Source: Streptomyces sp. SCSIO 75703
GTDB lineage: Bacteria > Actinomycetota > Actinomycetes > Streptomycetales > Streptomycetaceae
Direction of reading: 5' to 3'
DNA: 64,000 bases
Assembly: GCF_036607905.1 (NCBI RefSeq)
Contig: NZ_CP144555.1
Location: 6,448,001-6,512,000, forward strand
Part shown: one piece after another, positions 1-8,055 of the stretch
How positions within the stretch are numbered: position 1 is the first letter of the stretch
Layout: every line of letters begins with the position of its first letter
Position numbers and translations under genes: made by a program
The notes under the pieces: model-generated
What the model was told of the DNA's origin: nothing
Databases searched by the model: none
The model's input: the letters and a program-made list of their open reading frames with translations, nothing else

Positions 1-1175
1 GCGACGGCCGTCTCCAGGCCGATGTCCCGGCCGGCCCGCTCGGAGAGCTGCCAGCGGTGCTCCAGCAGTTCGTGGTAGACCTCGGCCGCGTCCATGGTGC
101 CGCGCAGCTCGGGCGGCACGGCCCGCACGGTCGGCCGGAAGACCTCGCGCACCCAGCGGTGGGCGAGGACCTCCGGCCGGGCGCCCCGGGCGGCGCCGGG
201 CGGTGCGTGGTCGTCCTGGGTGGCCATCCAGGACTCCAGGTCGTTCAGCAGCCGCCGCGCCTGGTTCTCCTCGGTGTCCAGCCCCGTCAGCCGCAGCAGT
301 TGGCGCTGGTGGTGGCCCGCGTCGACCACCTTGGGCACGAAGGTGACCGTGTCGCCGTGCGGGGCGCGCTCGATCTGCATCTCGGCCACGTCGAAACCGA
401 GGTCGTTGAGACGCCGGATGCGGCGTTCCATGTAGTGGTGCTTGCCCGCCGGGTACACCGAGGTGCGGGTCAGCTCCTCCCACAGCCGCTCGTAGCGCAC
501 GCAGATCTCGGTGCCGAAGCCCACCGGGTCGACGGAGGGGTGCAGTGCCCCGGAAGCCTCCAGGTCGAGCAGTTCGCCGCTGATGTTGACCCGCGCGAGG
601 TCCAGGTCGTAGGCGCGCTGGCCCTCGCTGAGGCGGGGGTGCAGCTCCCCGGTCTCGGCGTCGACGAGGTAGGCGGCGTACGCGCCCGCGTCGCGCCGGA
701 AGAGCGTGTTGGACAGGGAGCAGTCGCCCCAGGCGAACCCGGAGAGGTGCAGCCGCACCAGCAGCACGGCCAGGGCGTCCATCAGCCGGTGCATGGTGGC
801 CGGACGCAGCGTCGTCTCGAACATGGACCGGTAGGGCATAGAGCCGCCCAGGTGACGGGTGATCAGCACCGGTTCCAGCGGCCGGCCCGCGTCGTCGGTG
901 CGGCCGGTGACCACGCCGAGCGCGTCCACGGCGGGGATGCCGATCCGGTCCAGGTCGCGCAGCAGCCGGTACTCGCGCAGGGCGGGCCGCTCGGCGAGTT
1001 CCTTGACGGCGACGACCTCGTCGCCGGCGCGGGCGTAGCGCACCACGTGGCGGGAGATGCCGCGCGGCAGCGGCACCAAGTGCTCCGGCGGCCACTCCTC
1101 GAGCGGCAGGTGCCAGGGCAGCCGGAGCAGCAGCGCGGGGTGTTCGGGGTTGGTGGCACTGATCTGCAAGGCCAT
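1..1175 (-). CDS. DUF4032 / LPS-kinase-like protein (3' end outside window)
   Basis: The gene starts at an ATG at 1175 and runs leftward off the window, so 391 codons are visible and the C-terminus is missing. The translation has a protein-kinase-like fold signature: an Ala-Val-Lys-Glu segment near residue 55, then an RLHLSGFAWGDCSLSNTLF catalytic-loop-like stretch and a later LVDAETGEL segment. This matches the actinobacterial DUF4032 family, which is related to lipopolysaccharide kinases. Its substrate is not known. It is followed, in the reverse direction, by an independent metallo-hydrolase gene. I am sure of the frame and fairly sure of the family. Any biochemical role would be a guess. 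Confidence 0.8.
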   Translation of the reverse strand, partial: MALQISATNPEHPALLLRLPWHLPLEEWPPEHLVPLPRGISRHVVRYARAGDEVVAVKELAERPALREYRLLRDLDRIGIPAVDALGVVTGRTDDAGRPLEPVLITRHLGGSMPYRSMFETTLRPATMHRLMDALAVLLVRLHLSGFAWGDCSLSNTLFRRDAGAYAAYLVDAETGELHPRLSEGQRAYDLDLARVNISGELLDLEASGALHPSVDPVGFGTEICVRYERLWEELTRTSVYPAGKHHYMERRIRRLNDLGFDVAEMQIERAPHGDTVTFVPKVVDAGHHQRQLLRLTGLDTEENQARRLLNDLESWMATQDDHAPPGAARGARPEVLAHRWVREVFRPTVRAVPPELRGTMDAAEVYHELLEHRWQLSERAGRDIGLETAV

Positions 1176-1267
1176 GGCCCCGACTCTAGGGCCTTTCGCT
1201 GCCAGGGCCTTTCGTTGGGATCACGCCGGATCAGGGAGGGGGGCCCGGGGCCGCGGTACGGGCCGCG

Positions 1268-2011
1268 CTACCGCGCCCGTTCCCGTGCGCGGCGCACGGC
1301 GTCCTTCACCGGGCCGTGGTGCGCCGGCCCGTGCCCGGGGAGGAGCACGTCGGCGTCGACGTCCGCGAGGCGGTCCAGCGAGGCGAGGGCGCGGGCACGC
1401 TCGTGGTGGAACATGTCGGGCAGCATCTGGGGCCCGCGCAGCCGGGAGGTCGCGTGGCCGCTGATCAGCGCGTCACCGGAGATCAGCACGCCGGCCCCGG
1501 GCAGGTGGTAGGCGCAGTGGCCGTCGGTGTGCCCGGGGGTGGGCACCGGCACGGGGCGGCCGGGCAGGTCGAGCGCGCCCTCGGCGGGGAAGGGCGCCGG
1601 GTCCGCCACCGGGACCCGGCGTGTGCCGCCGGAGCGGAGCACGCGCACCGCCCAGGGCGGCACACCGGGCCGCCAGAGGTTGCGGAGCACCGTGGGGACG
1701 GTGATCTGCTGGAGGAAGTCGCCCCGGGCGTGCGGGACCTCGGCCTCGTGCAGCAGGACGGGCGTGCCGTGGACGGCGCGGAGGTGCGCGGCGGAGCCCA
1801 GGTGGTCGGCGTGGGCGTGGGTGACCAGTACCGCCGCCACCGCCTCCGGCGCACTGCCCACGGCGGCCAGGGAGTCCAGCAGCGCCTGCCGGTCCCCGGG
1901 GTAGCCCGTGTCGACGAGGGTCACCGCGTCGCCCTCGGTGACGATGACCCAGTTGACGTCCCTGCGGTGCACCAGGTAGGTGCCGTCCGCGACCTGTCGT
2001 ACGTCCGCGCG
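1268..2011 (-). CDS. MBL-fold metallo-hydrolase
   Basis: A 247-residue metallo-beta-lactamase-fold hydrolase. The metal-binding signature THAHADHLG is present, preceded by LVDTGYPGD and followed by PTPGHTDGH, a GDALIS segment and a final LLPGHGP. These are the usual zinc or iron ligands of the glyoxalase II/lactonase-like branch. I chose the ATG at 2011 because GGGGAG lies a few bases upstream. An in-frame start at 2059 would add 16 residues but has no good ribosome site. There is no signal peptide, so it is probably cytosolic. The substrate cannot be told from sequence: thioesters, lactones and phosphodiesters are all cleaved by relatives. Confidence 0.85.
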   Translation of the reverse strand, partial: RADVRQVADGTYLVHRRDVNWVIVTEGDAVTLVDTGYPGDRQALLDSLAAVGSAPEAVAAVLVTHAHADHLGSAAHLRAVHGTPVLLHEAEVPHARGDFLQQITVPTVLRNLWRPGVPPWAVRVLRSGGTRRVPVADPAPFPAEGALDLPGRPVPVPTPGHTDGHCAYHLPGAGVLISGDALISGHATSRLRGPQMLPDMFHHERARALASLDRLADVDADVLLPGHGPAHHGPVKDAVRRARERAR

Positions 2012-2093
2012 CATCGCTCTCCCCGTGCTCCAGGCGCCGCTTCGAGGGGAGTCAGTCAACCAGACCGGGGGCCGGCGCCGCGCGCCCTCGGCG

Positions 2094-2726
2094 TCACCGT
2101 ACGCCGTACGGCCGGAACTGGACGCTGATGCGGGGGCCCGCCGCCCGGGTGCTCTTGGGGACGCAGTGCTCCCAGGTGCGCTGGCAGGAGCCGCCCATCA
2201 CGATCAGGTCGCCGTGGCCGAGCGGCCGGCGCACCGTCGTCCCGCCGCCGCGCAGCGGGCGCAGCAGCAGGTCCCGCGCGGCGCCGACGGAGAGGATGGC
2301 GACCATCGTGTCCTGCCGGGCGCCGCGTCCGATCCGGTCGCCGTGCCAGGCGACGCTGTCCCGGCCGTCCCGGTAGTGGCACAGGCCGGCGGTGCGGAAG
2401 GGCTCGCCCAGTTCGCCGGCGTAGTGGGCGGACAGCGCGTCGCGTGCCTTGTCCAGGACGGGGTGGGGGAGCGGGTCGTCCGTCCCGTAGAAGGCGAGCA
2501 GCCGGGGCACGTCGACGACCTGGTCGTACATGGCGCGCCGCTCCGCGCGCCACGGCACGTCGGCGGCGAGTCGTTCGAAGAGGGCGTCGGCCCCGCTCAG
2601 CCAGCCGGGCAGGACGTCGATCCAGGCCCCGGAGGCGAGCGGGGTGCGGGTGATCCCGTCGAGCGGGCCGAGCCGGATCTCGTCCGTCTGGTCGAAGAGC
2701 GATCCCTGGAGGTGGTGCGTGGCCAT
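2094..2726 (-). CDS. alkB: AlkB-type 2-oxoglutarate/Fe(II) dioxygenase
   Basis: A 210-residue AlkB homologue. The family removes methyl groups from alkylated DNA or RNA bases using Fe(II) and 2-oxoglutarate. The iron ligands are visible as His128-Gly-Asp130 (in SVAWHGDRIG) and His187 (in TWEHCVPK). The C-terminal RISVQFRP supplies the 2-oxoglutarate-binding arginines. The length is normal for the family. The gene ends 82 bases from the MBL hydrolase start and points the same way. It is divergent from the TetR gene, so the shared 165-base gap probably holds promoters for both. Family call is firm; the in vivo substrate (DNA or RNA) is not. Confidence 0.92.
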   Translation of the reverse strand: MATHHLQGSLFDQTDEIRLGPLDGITRTPLASGAWIDVLPGWLSGADALFERLAADVPWRAERRAMYDQVVDVPRLLAFYGTDDPLPHPVLDKARDALSAHYAGELGEPFRTAGLCHYRDGRDSVAWHGDRIGRGARQDTMVAILSVGAARDLLLRPLRGGGTTVRRPLGHGDLIVMGGSCQRTWEHCVPKSTRAAGPRISVQFRPYGVR

Positions 2727-2813
2727 GCGTCCAGCGTACTCCTGGATCGAATGGGTGTTCTATAAAGGGGTCCCGGGGGCGTCCCGCCGGGTGTCCGCGT
2801 CACGGGTGTTCCC

Positions 2814-2829
2814 GATACGCCGGCGCATC
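2814..2829. promoter_or_regulatory. Near-perfect 16-bp palindrome, candidate TetR operator
   Basis: GATACGCCGGCGCATC is a dyad with only one mismatched pair per half-site. It sits between the divergent alkB and TetR genes, about 63-78 bases before the TetR GTG. TetR regulators commonly bind such palindromes next to their own gene. Operator function is inferred from position and symmetry only. Confidence 0.45.
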
Positions 2830-2891
2830 GGATACATTCGCGTACCGGTCAGGCCGCGGGCGTGACCGGCACACGGACGAGGAGGTGCCCC

Positions 2892-3548
2892 GTGGACGGA
2901 GGCGAGCGCGCGGACGCGGCGGCGCCGGCCCCCCGGGTCACCCGGCGCCGCGCCCGCACCCGCGCCGACCTGCTGTCCGCCGCCTTCGGCGTCTTCGCCG
3001 CGAAGGGCTTCGGGCGCGTGTCCATCGAGGAGATCTGCGCCGCCGCCGGCTACAGCCGCGGCGCCTTCTACTCCAACTTCGACAGCCTCGACCAGCTTTT
3101 CTTCGCCCTCTACCGGGAGCGCGCCGGCCTCATCGCCGAGCAGGTGGCCGGCGCGCTCGCCGTCGACGGGCCCGACCTGGACGTGGCCACCGCCGCGGAC
3201 CGCGTCACCGAGGTGCTGCTCCTGGACCGGGACTGGCTGCTGGTCAAGACCGACTTCCTGGTGCACGCCGCCCGCGACCCGGACGTCGCCCGCACCCTCC
3301 TGGAACACCGGGCGCGGCTGCGGCGGGCGATCGCCGGCCGGCTCGACCGGGCCCGCGACCGCCTCCCGCTCCCCGCCGTCCTCGGCGACGCCGACGGCGC
3401 CGCGCACGCCGTGGTCGCCGCCTACGACGGGGTGACCACCCAGCTCCTCCTGGACCGGGACACCGGGCACGCCCGTGCCTGGCTGCGCCGGCTCCTCACG
3501 GCGCTGCTCACCGGCGCCGGGGGCCCGGAGGAGGCCGGAACCCGCTGA
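2892..3548 (+). CDS. TetR/AcrR-family transcriptional regulator
   Basis: A 218-residue TetR-type repressor. The N-terminal helix-turn-helix covers roughly residues 25-70, with FGRVSIEEICAAAGYSRGAFY as the recognition-helix region, followed by the usual ligand-binding helical domain. I chose GTG at 2892 because AGGAGG precedes it by six bases; a GTG at 2862 in the same frame has no ribosome site. The gene lies 98 bases upstream of, and co-directional with, the FAD dehydrogenase, which is its most likely target. A 16-bp palindrome upstream may be its own operator. The ligand is unknown. Confidence 0.88.
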   Translation: MDGGERADAAAPAPRVTRRRARTRADLLSAAFGVFAAKGFGRVSIEEICAAAGYSRGAFYSNFDSLDQLFFALYRERAGLIAEQVAGALAVDGPDLDVATAADRVTEVLLLDRDWLLVKTDFLVHAARDPDVARTLLEHRARLRRAIAGRLDRARDRLPLPAVLGDADGAAHAVVAAYDGVTTQLLLDRDTGHARAWLRRLLTALLTGAGGPEEAGTR

Positions 3549-3557
3549 GCCGACGCG

Positions 3558-3615
3558 CCGGGAGGGCGGCACGGCGCCACCCGGGAGGGCGGCACAGCGG
3601 TACAGCGACATGTCG
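3558..3615. repeat. Direct repeats plus palindrome before the FAD dehydrogenase
   Basis: CCGGGAGGGCGGCAC occurs twice, at 3558-3572 and 3581-3595, with a 23-base period. It is followed by the perfect 10-bp palindrome CGACATGTCG at 3606-3615. The block fills the gap between the TetR gene and the dehydrogenase start at 3647, where a regulator site or leader structure would be expected. No function is demonstrated. Confidence 0.5.
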
Positions 3616-3646
3616 ATTCGCCGATGCCAAGGAAGGGACGGGCGCC

Positions 3647-5320
3647 ATGGACGCCGACGTCATCGTGGTCGGAGCGGGACTCGCGGGACTGGTCGCGGCC
3701 CACGAGCTGACCAGCCGCGGCCGCAAGGTCGTCCTCGTCGACCAGGAGAACGCCGCCAACCTCGGCGGCCAGGCGTTCTGGTCCTTCGGCGGGCTCTTCC
3801 TCGTCGACTCGCCCGAGCAGCGCCGCCTCGGCGTCCGGGACTCCTTCGCGCTGGCCTGGAGCGACTGGCAGGGCAGCGCCGCCTTCGACCGCACCGAGGA
3901 CGAGGACTCCTGGGCGGTGCGCTGGGCACGGGCCTACGTCGAGTTCGCGGCGGGGGAGAAGCGGTCCTGGCTGGCCGGGCACGGGATCACCTTCCTGCCC
4001 ACCGTCGGCTGGGCGGAGCGCGGCGACCTCGGCGCGGGCGGGCACGGCAACTCGGTGCCCCGCTTCCACATCGCCTGGGGCACCGGGACCGGCGTCGTCG
4101 AACCCTTCGTCCGCCACGCCCGGGAGGCGGCCCGCGAGGGGCTGCTCACCTTCCGCCACCGGCACCGCGTCGACGCGCTCGTCGTCGAGGGCGGCGCGGT
4201 GCGGGGGGTGCGCGGCACGCTCCTGGCCGCGGACCCCTCGCCCCGCGGGGTCGCCTCCGGCCGGGAGGCGGTGGGCGGGTTCGAGCTGCGCGCCCAGGCC
4301 GTCGTGGTCGCCTCCGGCGGTATCGGCGCCGACCACGACACCGTGCGCCGGCACTGGCCCGCGCGGCTCGGCACCCCGCCCGCCGAGATGGTCACCGGCG
4401 TCCCCGCCTACGTCGACGGCCGGATGCTCGGCATCAGTGAGACCGCGGGCGCGCGCCTGGTCAACCGCGACCGCATGTGGCACTACACCGAGGGGGTGCG
4501 CAACTGGGACCCGATCTGGCCCGGCCACGGCATCCGCATCCTGCCCGGGCCGTCGCCCCTGTGGTTCGACGCGCTCGGCCGCCGCCTGCCCGAGCCGTAC
4601 CTGCCCGGGTACGACACCCTCGGCACGCTGCGCCACCTGCGCACCGCGCCGGACCTGGCCGGCCACGACCACTCGTGGTTCATCCTCACCCGGAAGATCG
4701 TCGAGAAGGAGTTCGCGCTCTCCGGCTCCGAACAGAACCCGGACATCACCGCGAAGGACCGCGCCGGGGTGCTGCGCGGCCGGCTGCTCGGCAAGGGCGC
4801 GCCGGCCCCGGTGGAGGCGTTCCTGCGCCGCGGGGCCGACTTCGTGACCGCGCCCGACCTGGAGACCCTCGTCGACCGGATGAACGGGCTGACCGAACGG
4901 CCGCTCCTCGACCCGGCCCCGATCCGCCGTCAGATCGAGGCCCGCGACCTCCAGATGGCCAACCCCTACGCCAAGGACGCCCAGGTGCAGGGCATCCACA
5001 ACGCCCGCCGCTACCTCGGCGACCGCCTGGGACGGGTGGCGTCCCCGCACCGCGTCCTCGACCCGGAGGCCGGCCCGCTCGTCGGGGTCAAGCTGCACGT
5101 CCTCACCCGCAAGACCCTCGGCGGCATCCAGACCGACCTGGACTCCCGCGCCCTGGGCGCCGACGGCACGCCCGTCGAGGGGCTGTACGCGGCGGGGGAG
5201 GCGGCCGGGTTCGGCGGCGGCGGGGTGCACGGGTACAACGCGCTGGAGGGCACGTTCCTGGGCGGCTGCCTCTTCTCGGGCCGCGCGGCGGGCCGGGCGG
5301 CGGCCCGCCAGACGGCCTGA
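3647..5320 (+). CDS. FAD-binding dehydrogenase (KstD/flavocytochrome-c-like)
   Basis: A 557-residue flavoprotein. The N-terminus carries the dinucleotide-binding signature VIVVGAGLAGLVAAHEL, and an ADP-ribose-contacting Asp lies about 25 residues later. The C-terminus has GLYAAGEAAGFGGGGVHGYN followed by a GTFLGGCLFSGRAAG flavin-closing motif. This is the FAD-binding dehydrogenase group related to 3-ketosteroid delta-1-dehydrogenases and fumarate-reductase flavoproteins. The start at 3647 has GGAAGGGA about eight bases upstream. It follows a TetR regulator that probably controls it. No steroid gene is nearby, so steroid dehydrogenation is only one possibility and the substrate is open. Confidence 0.88.
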   Translation: MDADVIVVGAGLAGLVAAHELTSRGRKVVLVDQENAANLGGQAFWSFGGLFLVDSPEQRRLGVRDSFALAWSDWQGSAAFDRTEDEDSWAVRWARAYVEFAAGEKRSWLAGHGITFLPTVGWAERGDLGAGGHGNSVPRFHIAWGTGTGVVEPFVRHAREAAREGLLTFRHRHRVDALVVEGGAVRGVRGTLLAADPSPRGVASGREAVGGFELRAQAVVVASGGIGADHDTVRRHWPARLGTPPAEMVTGVPAYVDGRMLGISETAGARLVNRDRMWHYTEGVRNWDPIWPGHGIRILPGPSPLWFDALGRRLPEPYLPGYDTLGTLRHLRTAPDLAGHDHSWFILTRKIVEKEFALSGSEQNPDITAKDRAGVLRGRLLGKGAPAPVEAFLRRGADFVTAPDLETLVDRMNGLTERPLLDPAPIRRQIEARDLQMANPYAKDAQVQGIHNARRYLGDRLGRVASPHRVLDPEAGPLVGVKLHVLTRKTLGGIQTDLDSRALGADGTPVEGLYAAGEAAGFGGGGVHGYNALEGTFLGGCLFSGRAAGRAAARQTA

Positions 5321-5331
5321 CGCCGCGGGGC

Positions 5332-5685
5332 TCAGCCGCCGTCGAGGACCCCGCGCAACACCGACGCCTGGCTGCGCTCGGGCGACTTGGACGCCGTCAG
5401 CAGCGTCACGTCGCCCGAGCGCACCAGCTCCCGCAGGTGGTCCACGAGCCGCGCCGCCTCGGGCTCGGTCAGTTCGGCCTCGTAGCGGCGCGCGAACTCC
5501 TCGTAGGAGCCCTCACCGGCGTGGTACCAGCGGCGCAGCTCGGACGACGGGGTGAGGCCCTTGGGCCACTCGTCGACGCGGGCCGCGTCCTTCGCCATGC
5601 CCCGGGGCCACAGCCGGTCCACGAGCACCCGCACCCCGTCCTCCGGCTCGGGCGAATCGTAGATCCGACGCACACGAACACCCAC
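5332..5685 (-). CDS. DUF488 family protein
   Basis: A 117-residue DUF488 protein, with the family hallmarks RIYDSPEPEDG, VLVDRLWPRGM and WPKGLTPSSELRRWY in the N-terminal half and a VTLLTASKSPE segment near the end. Members are small cytosolic proteins of unknown biochemistry. The GTG start at 5685 follows a GGGAG box. The gene is convergent with the FAD dehydrogenase, with only 11 bases between the two stop codons, and divergent from the serine hydrolase. Family assignment is secure; function is unknown. Confidence 0.9.
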   Translation of the reverse strand: MGVRVRRIYDSPEPEDGVRVLVDRLWPRGMAKDAARVDEWPKGLTPSSELRRWYHAGEGSYEEFARRYEAELTEPEAARLVDHLRELVRSGDVTLLTASKSPERSQASVLRGVLDGG

Positions 5686-5810
5686 GGCACACTCCCTTCC
5701 ACACCACGCCCCCGCTCCCCGCGACCCTACGGCCGGGCCCCGCAGGACACCCCGCGACGGGGTCTGTTCGGGCGCTGCGGGGGCGGGTGCCCGGCGGCGT
5801 GCCGTCCATG

Positions 5811-5843
5811 CGGCGGGCCCCCCTTCACGACGGGGGCCCGCCG
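5811..5843. other. Strong GC-rich hairpin upstream of the serine hydrolase
   Basis: Twelve perfectly paired bases (CGGCGGGCCCCC with GGGGGCCCGCCG) enclose a 9-base loop. The hairpin ends 37 bases before the serine hydrolase ATG and lies between two divergent 5' ends, so it is not an ordinary terminator. It could be a leader structure, an operator or a bidirectional transcription barrier. Confidence 0.55.
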
Positions 5844-5880
5844 GATGGCCGCCGGTTCGCGTCCTCCCTAGCCTCGGACC

Positions 5881-7056
5881 ATGATCCTTCGCCGTTTACG
5901 GTGGCCGGCCGCGCTGTCGGCCCTGGCCCTCGCCTGTCTGCCCTCCACCACGGCCTCGGCCGCGCCTCGCCCCGTCCCCGGGGCCCGGACCCTGCAACAG
6001 GGCGCCGACGCGCTGCACGCCGCCGGGGTCACCGGGGTGGCGGTCCGCCTCGACACCCCGCGCGGAACGGTCACCGCCCGCGCCGGAGTCGCCGACCCGG
6101 TCACCCGCCGCCCGGTCCCGGCGGACGGGTTCCTGCGGCTGGGCAGCACCACCAAGACGTTCGTCGCCACCGTCCTCCTGCAACTCGTGGGCGAGCGGCG
6201 CGTCGGCCTCGACCAGAGCGTGGAGGACCTGCTGCCCGGCGTCGTGACGGGAGCGGGCAACGACGGCCGGACCATCACCGTCCGCGACCTGCTGGGGCAC
6301 ACCAGCGGCCTGCCGGACTACGTCGGCGACGTGTTCCCCGAGCCCACCGCCCGGACCTACTTCGCCCACCGGTGGCAGGCGTACGCGCCGGCGGAACTGG
6401 TCGCCCTGGCCCTGCGCCACGAGCCCGCCTTCCCGGCGGGGACCGGCTGGGCCTACTCCAACACGAACTACGTACTGGCCGGGATGATCATCGAAGAGGT
6501 CACGGGCGACACCTGGGAGCGGCAGGTCCACGAGCGCGTCCTGCGCCCCCTCGGCCTGCGGGACACCGACACGCCCGGCACCCGCCCCTTCCTGCCGCGT
6601 CCGCACGCCCGTGACCACCAGCAGTTCACGGCGGGCGGCCCGATGGTCGACACCACGATCCCCTACCGCCCCTTCGACAGCGGTGCCGACGGCTCGATGA
6701 CCGGCACGGCCCGCGACCTCAACCGCTTCCTCGGCGCCCTCGCCGCCGGACGGCTGCTGAAGCCCGCCGAACAGGCCGCCCTGCTGACGATGGTCCCCGT
6801 CGGCGGGGACAGCGGACACCCGGAAGGCACCGAGGACGGCCTCGGCCTCTTCCGCACCCCGCTGTCCTGCGGCGGCGGCTACCTCGGACACGGAGGCAAC
6901 GGCTTCGGCTACGTGGTCCGGGCGGCGACGACCCCCGACGGCCGCCGCTCCCTCACCGTCTCCGCCCACAGCCGCTCCGCGGACCCCCGCGCCGAGGCCC
7001 GCCAGGAGCGGGCCCTGCGCGAGCTGGTCGACCGGGCGCTGTGCGACGGCGCGTGA
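5881..7056 (+). CDS. Secreted serine hydrolase (beta-lactamase / DD-peptidase fold) with a TTA codon
   Basis: A 391-residue exported serine hydrolase. Residues 1-28 form a Sec signal peptide ending in TASA. The penicillin-binding fold motifs are clear: Ser89-Thr-Thr-Lys92 as the nucleophile/base pair, Tyr192-Ser-Asn, and His337-Gly-Gly in the third motif position. Relatives are D-alanyl-D-alanine carboxypeptidases, esterases and class C-like enzymes, and the substrate is unknown. The sixth codon (5896-5898) is TTA, the leucine codon read in Streptomyces by the developmental tRNA BldA. This makes translation likely to depend on morphological stage. A strong hairpin lies just upstream. Confidence 0.88.
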   Translation: MILRRLRWPAALSALALACLPSTTASAAPRPVPGARTLQQGADALHAAGVTGVAVRLDTPRGTVTARAGVADPVTRRPVPADGFLRLGSTTKTFVATVLLQLVGERRVGLDQSVEDLLPGVVTGAGNDGRTITVRDLLGHTSGLPDYVGDVFPEPTARTYFAHRWQAYAPAELVALALRHEPAFPAGTGWAYSNTNYVLAGMIIEEVTGDTWERQVHERVLRPLGLRDTDTPGTRPFLPRPHARDHQQFTAGGPMVDTTIPYRPFDSGADGSMTGTARDLNRFLGALAAGRLLKPAEQAALLTMVPVGGDSGHPEGTEDGLGLFRTPLSCGGGYLGHGGNGFGYVVRAATTPDGRRSLTVSAHSRSADPRAEARQERALRELVDRALCDGA

Positions 7057-7083
7057 CCGTGGCGTCGCCGTCCGGGCGGGGCG

Positions 7084-7986
7084 TCAGGGGCGGAGGGTCT
7101 CGGTGGCCGTCCGGGTGACCGCTTCGGCGAGAGTGGCGAGGGCGGGGGAGTCGAGGCGCCACTGCTGCCAGTGCAGGGTGACGTCGGTGGCCAGGGAGGG
7201 GGCGAAGTCCACGAGGCGGCCGGAGCGGAGGAAGGGGGCGGCCTGGGGTTCGGGGACCATGCCCCAGCCCAGGCCGGCCACGACCGCCGCCACGAAACCC
7301 TCCGAGGTGGGCACGTGGTGCCGGGCGCGGCTCGCGGAGGGGTGGCCCAGACGGCGGGCGAAGGCGTCCTGGAAGTCGTCGCGCCGGTCGAAGACCACCA
7401 CCGGCGCCCCCGCGATCACCTCGGCCGGCGGGCCGTCCAGGTACCGGGCCGCGAAGCCGGGCGAGGCGCAGGGCAGATAGCGCATCCGGCCCAGCGCGCG
7501 CACCGAGCACCCCGGCACCGGGTCCGGCGAGGACGTCACTGCCGCCATCACCGCGCCCTCCCGCAGCAGGGCCGCGGTGTGTCCCTCGTCCTCCCGGCGC
7601 AGTTCGAAGCAGAGTCCCGCCTCCGGCGGCACCCGCGTCAGCGCCTGGAGGAACCAGACGGCGAGGGAGTCGGCGTTGACGGCGACGGAGACGCGCGTCG
7701 GCTCCCCGGCGCCGCTCAGCCCCAACTCGGCCGCGGCGTCCCGCTCCAGCCGCGTCACCTGACGGGCCAGGCGCACCAGCACCTCGCCGGACTCCGTGGG
7801 CCGCACCGGCTTGGTGCGCGTCAGCAGCACCCGGCCGGCGCGCTTCTCCAGCGCCTTCACCCGCTGGCTCACCGCGGACGGTGTCACGTGGAGCGCGGTG
7901 GCCGCCGCGTCGAACGTGCCCTCGTCCACCACGGCCAGCAGCGTCCGCACCTGATCCAGCGGGAGTCCCGCGAGCACCGTCGTCAT
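7084..7986 (-). CDS. LysR-family regulator, ArgP/LysG type
   Basis: A 300-residue LysR-type regulator of the ArgP (IciA)/LysG subfamily. The N-terminal winged helix includes FDAAATALHVTPSAVSQRV, followed by a linker helix and a two-lobed effector domain. It is divergent from a LysE-family exporter, the classic arrangement in which basic amino acids trigger export. The ATG at 7986 lies only nine bases from a 24-bp dyad, which implies a very short or absent leader. The frame stays open for another 300 codons upstream, but that extension is antisense to the exporter and not part of the gene. Subfamily is confident; the inducing amino acid is inferred. Confidence 0.9.
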   Translation of the reverse strand: MTTVLAGLPLDQVRTLLAVVDEGTFDAAATALHVTPSAVSQRVKALEKRAGRVLLTRTKPVRPTESGEVLVRLARQVTRLERDAAAELGLSGAGEPTRVSVAVNADSLAVWFLQALTRVPPEAGLCFELRREDEGHTAALLREGAVMAAVTSSPDPVPGCSVRALGRMRYLPCASPGFAARYLDGPPAEVIAGAPVVVFDRRDDFQDAFARRLGHPSASRARHHVPTSEGFVAAVVAGLGWGMVPEPQAAPFLRSGRLVDFAPSLATDVTLHWQQWRLDSPALATLAEAVTRTATETLRP

Positions 7987-7994
7987 CACGAAGG

Positions 7995-8018
7995 CTAAGG
8001 ATACGTAAGAATCTTTAG
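7995..8018. promoter_or_regulatory. 24-bp LysR-type operator dyad between regulator and exporter
   Basis: The sequence running from CTAAGG to CTTTAG is an imperfect palindrome with 18 of 24 positions symmetric, unusually AT-rich for this genome. It lies in the 69-base gap between the divergent LysR and LysE genes. Its place just outside the regulator start suits both autorepression and exporter activation. Inferred from symmetry, composition and context. Confidence 0.6.
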
Positions 8019-8055
8019 CTGTACGCACGGTGATCGGCGCCGTAGCGTCGAGATC

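Noticed and set aside
2760..3611. 283-codon minus-strand frame opposite the TetR gene
   Set aside because: Low-complexity Gly/Val/Glu-rich translation with no motif; the TetR gene on the other strand is clearly real.
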